A DNA stretch of 64,000 bases. It comes from Methanobacterium sp. ERen5. Its GTDB lineage: Archaea > Methanobacteriota > Methanobacteria > Methanobacteriales > Methanobacteriaceae. The stretch lies in assembly GCA_024167805.1 (NCBI GenBank), contig CP099988.1, positions 1 through 64,000 of the forward strand, written 5' to 3'. The translations under genes and the position numbers were made by a program. Below are positions 61,065 to 64,000 of the stretch, piece after piece. Numbering within the stretch: the stretch's first letter is position 1; every line of letters starts with the position of its first letter. The notes beneath the pieces are model-generated. The model was given only the letters and a program-made list of their open reading frames with translations. It was not told the DNA's origin and searched no databases.

Positions 61065-61364
61065 GGAAAGGAACCCCTAAAAAATATGAAAAAATTATCG
61101 TTCGGTATATTACCTTCATATTTAGGTCTTGGTTTATGTATATATTCCCTAATTAGACCCCAAACTTTTTCAAAATTTGGTGAGATTTGGGTAAACGTTT
61201 AAAAACAACAAAAAACTATTAATTGTAAATCAGGCATGCAAACCCAATTAAATTCTATATAATCTTTAATTTTTAGCAATAATCCTATGTTGAAGAACTG
61301 TGTTAGAAAGATGAGTTTTAATTTGGTTAAAAATGAATATTAATTAGTTTGAAAAGGAATTTTT
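61065..61364. other. Divergent intergenic region
   Basis: 300 bp between the PAP2 and the next gene, AT-rich. TATA-like TATATAATC near 61,257 points right. No frame, repeat or hairpin of note. Confidence 0.4.
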
Positions 61365-62042
61365 ATGAAGGGAATAACGAAAATTTTATTGGTACTATTG
61401 ATCTGCATTTTGTTAGCTGCAGCTTTCTTCCAAGTATACAGGACAAATGTGGGTTCCAATTCCACAGGATACGTAACTAAACAGGTAGATGCATATCCTT
61501 TACCGCATCAGACGAAAATTGCAGTGATCACAGGTATGCACCCTCGTGAACTTCATGCAACAGATGTTGTACCTAAGGCCGCCCTGGCATATGCCCTTCA
61601 AAACAATGCCCAAATAGATAATTATCAGGTAACTGTTACAGATGAGCCTCGAGATTTTAGTGTTGGAAGATCCAATGGTCAAGCATTGGTAGCAGGCTTT
61701 GTAAATCCTGATATTATCAGATCCAACTACTCACTGGTTATTATTTGTCATGACCATGAATCTGGTTACGGTTCAGGATACTACTTTGCAACCCCCACTC
61801 ACGACAGTAAATCAGTTGCTTTGGGAAATAAAGTGGCAAGTTTACTTCCAAATTTCAACTACTACTCAGGATCTAACAATGTAAACCACGAAGCAACCTC
61901 CATTTCACAGGTAGATCTTCCCATTACAAATGCCGGTATTCCTGTTTTTGTGTATGAAATTCCTGAAAATGATAATAACAACACAGCATACACCATGACC
62001 TACAACTTATTAAACGCAAGTTTTAAAGCATTATCATCATGA
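61365..62042 (+). CDS. Membrane-anchored zinc-carboxypeptidase-like protein
   Basis: 225 residues. N-terminal anchor (ILLVLLICILLAAAFFQVY), then KIAVITGMHPRELHATD, whose H-P-R-E is the H-x2-E zinc motif of M14/aspartoacylase-like enzymes. VIICHDHESGYGSGYYFATP and PVFVYEIPENDN are further signature-like strands. An extracellular amidohydrolase or carboxypeptidase acting on wall peptides is possible. AAAAGGAATTTTT precedes the ATG. Confidence 0.6.
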   Translation: MKGITKILLVLLICILLAAAFFQVYRTNVGSNSTGYVTKQVDAYPLPHQTKIAVITGMHPRELHATDVVPKAALAYALQNNAQIDNYQVTVTDEPRDFSVGRSNGQALVAGFVNPDIIRSNYSLVIICHDHESGYGSGYYFATPTHDSKSVALGNKVASLLPNFNYYSGSNNVNHEATSISQVDLPITNAGIPVFVYEIPENDNNNTAYTMTYNLLNASFKALSS

Positions 62043-62209
62043 TGTACAAAAATGTTTAAGATTCAAACTCTTATAGAATCACCCATATTTCTAATATGAA
62101 TATGTAAATTGAGATTCTAACCAACAAAGGGCAGATTAAAATTTGATTTTAGTTTAATTTATGAAATGCATTAAAATTTAAAAAAAGAAATTCTAAGGGT
62201 TTGAGATTT

Positions 62210-62926
62210 TTATGTCAAACTCAATCCCTTGGATAATGCAAACTGGGTCATCAAACTTTTGGGTATAACAATTATGTTACCCTTGAGGTACTGTTGTACA
62301 GCTGTTTGGAAGAGAGATCCTGATTTACTTGGATCCTTTATTGCTGCCAATACCGGTTTCATCAGTACTTCAGATGCGTCTCCCCGTGTCATTGAACTGT
62401 TTTTACCTTCACTCACACTTCTTATGTAGTCTATAGAAGCATTGGTATCATTTGTGTAGCCTGGAATGTTCAGTGGAGCTATGGAATTTAAAAGTGCATC
62501 TACAGCTTCAGGAGTTACTATAACCACAGCATCAGTTTTTATACCTGTGTTGGTTTGAACAATTTCTTGGGAATTTTTCACATCTGCTTCTGTGTCAGCC
62601 CCCCATAATGAATCATGAAGTCTCAAATGACCTCCACCAGCATTTGCTTCTGCAGGTTCCATTGCTGTTGCTGAAACCATTCCACCAGGATAGATTGGTG
62701 TAAGGTTGGTGATGTCACCATCATGTACTCCGATTGCAAAGGCCATGTCAACTGCACCAATACCTGGTCTTTTTTCTGAAGGATCTGCTGTCATCAAGAG
62801 GATAGTATGATCCCCCTTCATAACATTGGTTGTTCCTGGTTGGTATAAATTGGAATATACAATATATCCTGCTGATATTCCAATTGCAACTAGGATGATA
62901 ATTAAGGCAATTATTTTTCTGCTCAT
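62210..62926 (-). CDS. DUF4012-type membrane-anchored extracellular protein
   Basis: 238 residues. N-terminal membrane segment (IALIIILVAIGISAGYIVY), then a soluble domain with LLMTADPSEKRPGIGAVD, SMTRGDASEVLMKPV and KGNIIVIPKSLMTQFA. This resembles the DUF4012 family, which in methanogens is extracellular. Function unknown. It lies alone on the minus strand. Confidence 0.6.
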   Translation of the reverse strand: MSRKIIALIIILVAIGISAGYIVYSNLYQPGTTNVMKGDHTILLMTADPSEKRPGIGAVDMAFAIGVHDGDITNLTPIYPGGMVSATAMEPAEANAGGGHLRLHDSLWGADTEADVKNSQEIVQTNTGIKTDAVVIVTPEAVDALLNSIAPLNIPGYTNDTNASIDYIRSVSEGKNSSMTRGDASEVLMKPVLAAIKDPSKSGSLFQTAVQQYLKGNIIVIPKSLMTQFALSKGLSLT

Positions 62927-63244
62927 ATGAATTCACGTCTTTTTTTCTAAACTTTTTTTCTGGTCTTATTTTTTTTGGTTCTATTTTTTTTATAATACTA
63001 GAAATATTTCAAGCTAAGTTGAAAACTTCTCTATTTAGTTTGAATATATGATTAATATAGTTATGTGTAAAATATTTGAGATAAAAAAAAGTGGGGAAAA
63101 TAGAAAAAAATGGTTAGATAGTACTCAATAAATTTAAATCAAAAAAATGGACTATTTATCCTAATTAAATTACAGGGTTGAATTGGAAATTGAATTTTAG
63201 CTTTGAATTGTAAATTTATCATACCGATTATGTGTGAATCAGTA
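62927..63244. other. AT-rich intergenic region
   Basis: 318 bp rich in poly-T near the left and poly-A near 63,090. Probably holds the promoter of the DUF4012 gene and a terminator for the zinc-ribbon gene. No gene recognised. Confidence 0.4.
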
Positions 63245-63439
63245 CTATTTTATTATTAAATTTTTTATTAGTCCTTTGATTCTCCTTAGAGTTCTAAAAT
63301 TAAATTCATTAGTTTCTGATAAATTTTGGTGTCCACAATTTGGACATTTACCCCTAGAACAATTTTTTGAGCAGCAATGACAGCATTGATGTGAATTTTC
63401 TTTTTCACTAATTTCAAAGCCACATATACGACATTTCAT
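63245..63439 (-). CDS. Small zinc-ribbon protein beside feoB
   Basis: 64 residues from ATG at 63439 (GGAGGT 7 nt upstream, which decides the start over an earlier in-frame codon). Many cysteines: CRICGFEIS, SHQCCHCCSKNC, CPNCGH. It is found directly after feoB and is probably an iron-transport accessory or a metal sensor. Confidence 0.72.
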   Translation of the reverse strand: MKCRICGFEISEKENSHQCCHCCSKNCSRGKCPNCGHQNLSETNEFNFRTLRRIKGLIKNLIIK

Positions 63440-63527
63440 AAATATTACCTCCAAAATTTTAATTTAGTTGTGTTATTCGTTTTAATAGTGAGAAGGAGGT
63501 TAAAAAACCACCTTTAATTGATTAGTT

Positions 63528-64000
63528 CTATGCAAAACCCAATAAGGTTCCTCCTTGAAACACTAGGAATGCAGCCACCCATGCAATTATTAGAGAGCCT
63601 ACTGCACTGAATAAGGGCCATCTCCATGAGTTTGTTTCCCTTCTAATTGCTATGAACGTCGCAACACATGGTATGTAAAGCAGTGCAAAAACCATGAATG
63701 CATAACCCGATAATGGGGTGAATGTAGTATGCAGTGCGGTTACAAGGGCATCACCATCCCCTACTCCATAAAGTGTTCCAAATGTGCTCACAACAACTTC
63801 TTTAGCAAAGAATCCAAATATTAAGGCTACTGAAGACTGCCAGTTACCGAAACCGAGCGGTTCAAACACTGGAGAGATGACAGTTCCCATCTGTCCTGTG
63901 ATACTTTCCTGGGAAGCATATTCAACACCCATGGGAAGGCTACTTAATATCCAGATTAAAATGGAAAAAACCAGGATTACAGTACCCATTTTTTTGAGGA
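63528..64000 (-). CDS. feoB: Ferrous iron transporter FeoB, C-terminal part (5' end outside window)
   Basis: The frame is open from the right edge to the stop at 63528, about 157 codons. Membrane segments with [17 protein letters not shown], the conserved FeoB signature (the AKE motif), and [15 protein letters not shown] with the conserved Cys. It imports Fe(II) across the membrane, with GTP-driven N-terminal parts outside the window. The neighbouring zinc-ribbon gene is likely part of the same operon. Confidence 0.9.
   Translation of the reverse strand, partial: LKKMGTVILVFSILIWILSSLPMGVEYASQESITGQMGTVISPVFEPLGFGNWQSSVALIFGFFAKEVVVSTFGTLYGVGDGDALVTALHTTFTPLSGYAFMVFALLYIPCVATFIAIRRETNSWRWPLFSAVGSLIIAWVAAFLVFQGGTLLGFA

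Overview
The window is archaeal and most likely from a Methanobacteriales methanogen (Methanobacterium-like). Supporting signs are low GC, strong GGAGGTGA-type ribosome-binding sites, TATA promoters with very short leaders, a pseudomurein-binding-repeat protein, a UPF0305/DUF2115 protein and a DUF166 protein. No rRNA and no CRISPR array was seen.

Region 1 (1 to about 37.4 kb) is a provirus whose left end lies outside the window. It encodes a contractile-tailed (myovirus-type) head-tail virus. Almost all genes are on the minus strand, so transcription runs from high to low coordinates. The early side (about 37.3 to 22 kb) holds a tyrosine integrase, a lysogeny-control region (AbrB-like and BRO-N proteins, GGTAAC operator-like sites), many tiny Cys-rich proteins, a tRNA followed at once by an inverted-repeat RNA candidate, ERF annealing protein, an SF3-like replicative helicase beside TTGTTACC iterons, YopX, an HsdM-like protein, a PsbP-type lipoprotein and a TFB-like zinc-ribbon protein. 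The late side (about 21.8 to 0 kb) runs holin/XhlA-like, terminase small and large, portal, Mu F-like, protease-scaffold, capsid with an Ig-like tail, connectors with two helix-hairpin-helix proteins, sheath, tube, tail chaperones, a plus-strand surface-protein moron, tape measure, baseplate hub, a baseplate-associated transglutaminase-like (pseudomurein peptidase-type) protein, gp25, gpJ, gpI and a tail fibre.

Region 2 (37.4 to 42 kb) is chromosomal: a membrane protein, a HisG-like protein, a small monooxygenase-fold protein, a periplasmic-binding-type protein with no signal peptide, and a tiny RHH regulator pair.

Region 3 (42 to 53.6 kb) is an arsenic/sulfur island. It has a TauE/SafE transporter, ArsM, two ArsR copies, ArsC, Acr3, several Fe-S or Cys-rich proteins (DUF169, QueG-like, DGC-like), an amino-acid permease, and a DsrE/F/H-type sulfur-relay set with an Fe-S protein and UPF0305.

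Region 4 (53.6 to 64 kb) carries an IS with a perfect 8-bp target duplication, a 208-bp MITE made from the same IS ends (also with an 8-bp duplication), a CPBP/XRE/DUF2178 set, a methyltransferase, a second transglutaminase-like pseudomurein-binding protein, PAP2, a zinc-peptidase-like protein, DUF4012, a zinc ribbon and the 3' part of feoB.

A quality point affects the whole window. At least a dozen genes are broken by single-base frameshifts, nearly all in homopolymer runs and nearly all repaired by adding one base to the run. This looks more like systematic homopolymer under-calling than decay, so I annotate these genes as single frameshifted genes. Separately, several reading frames have a good ribosome-binding site followed at normal spacing by ATT (one by ATC) and no usable ATG/GTG/TTG; these are possible non-AUG starts.
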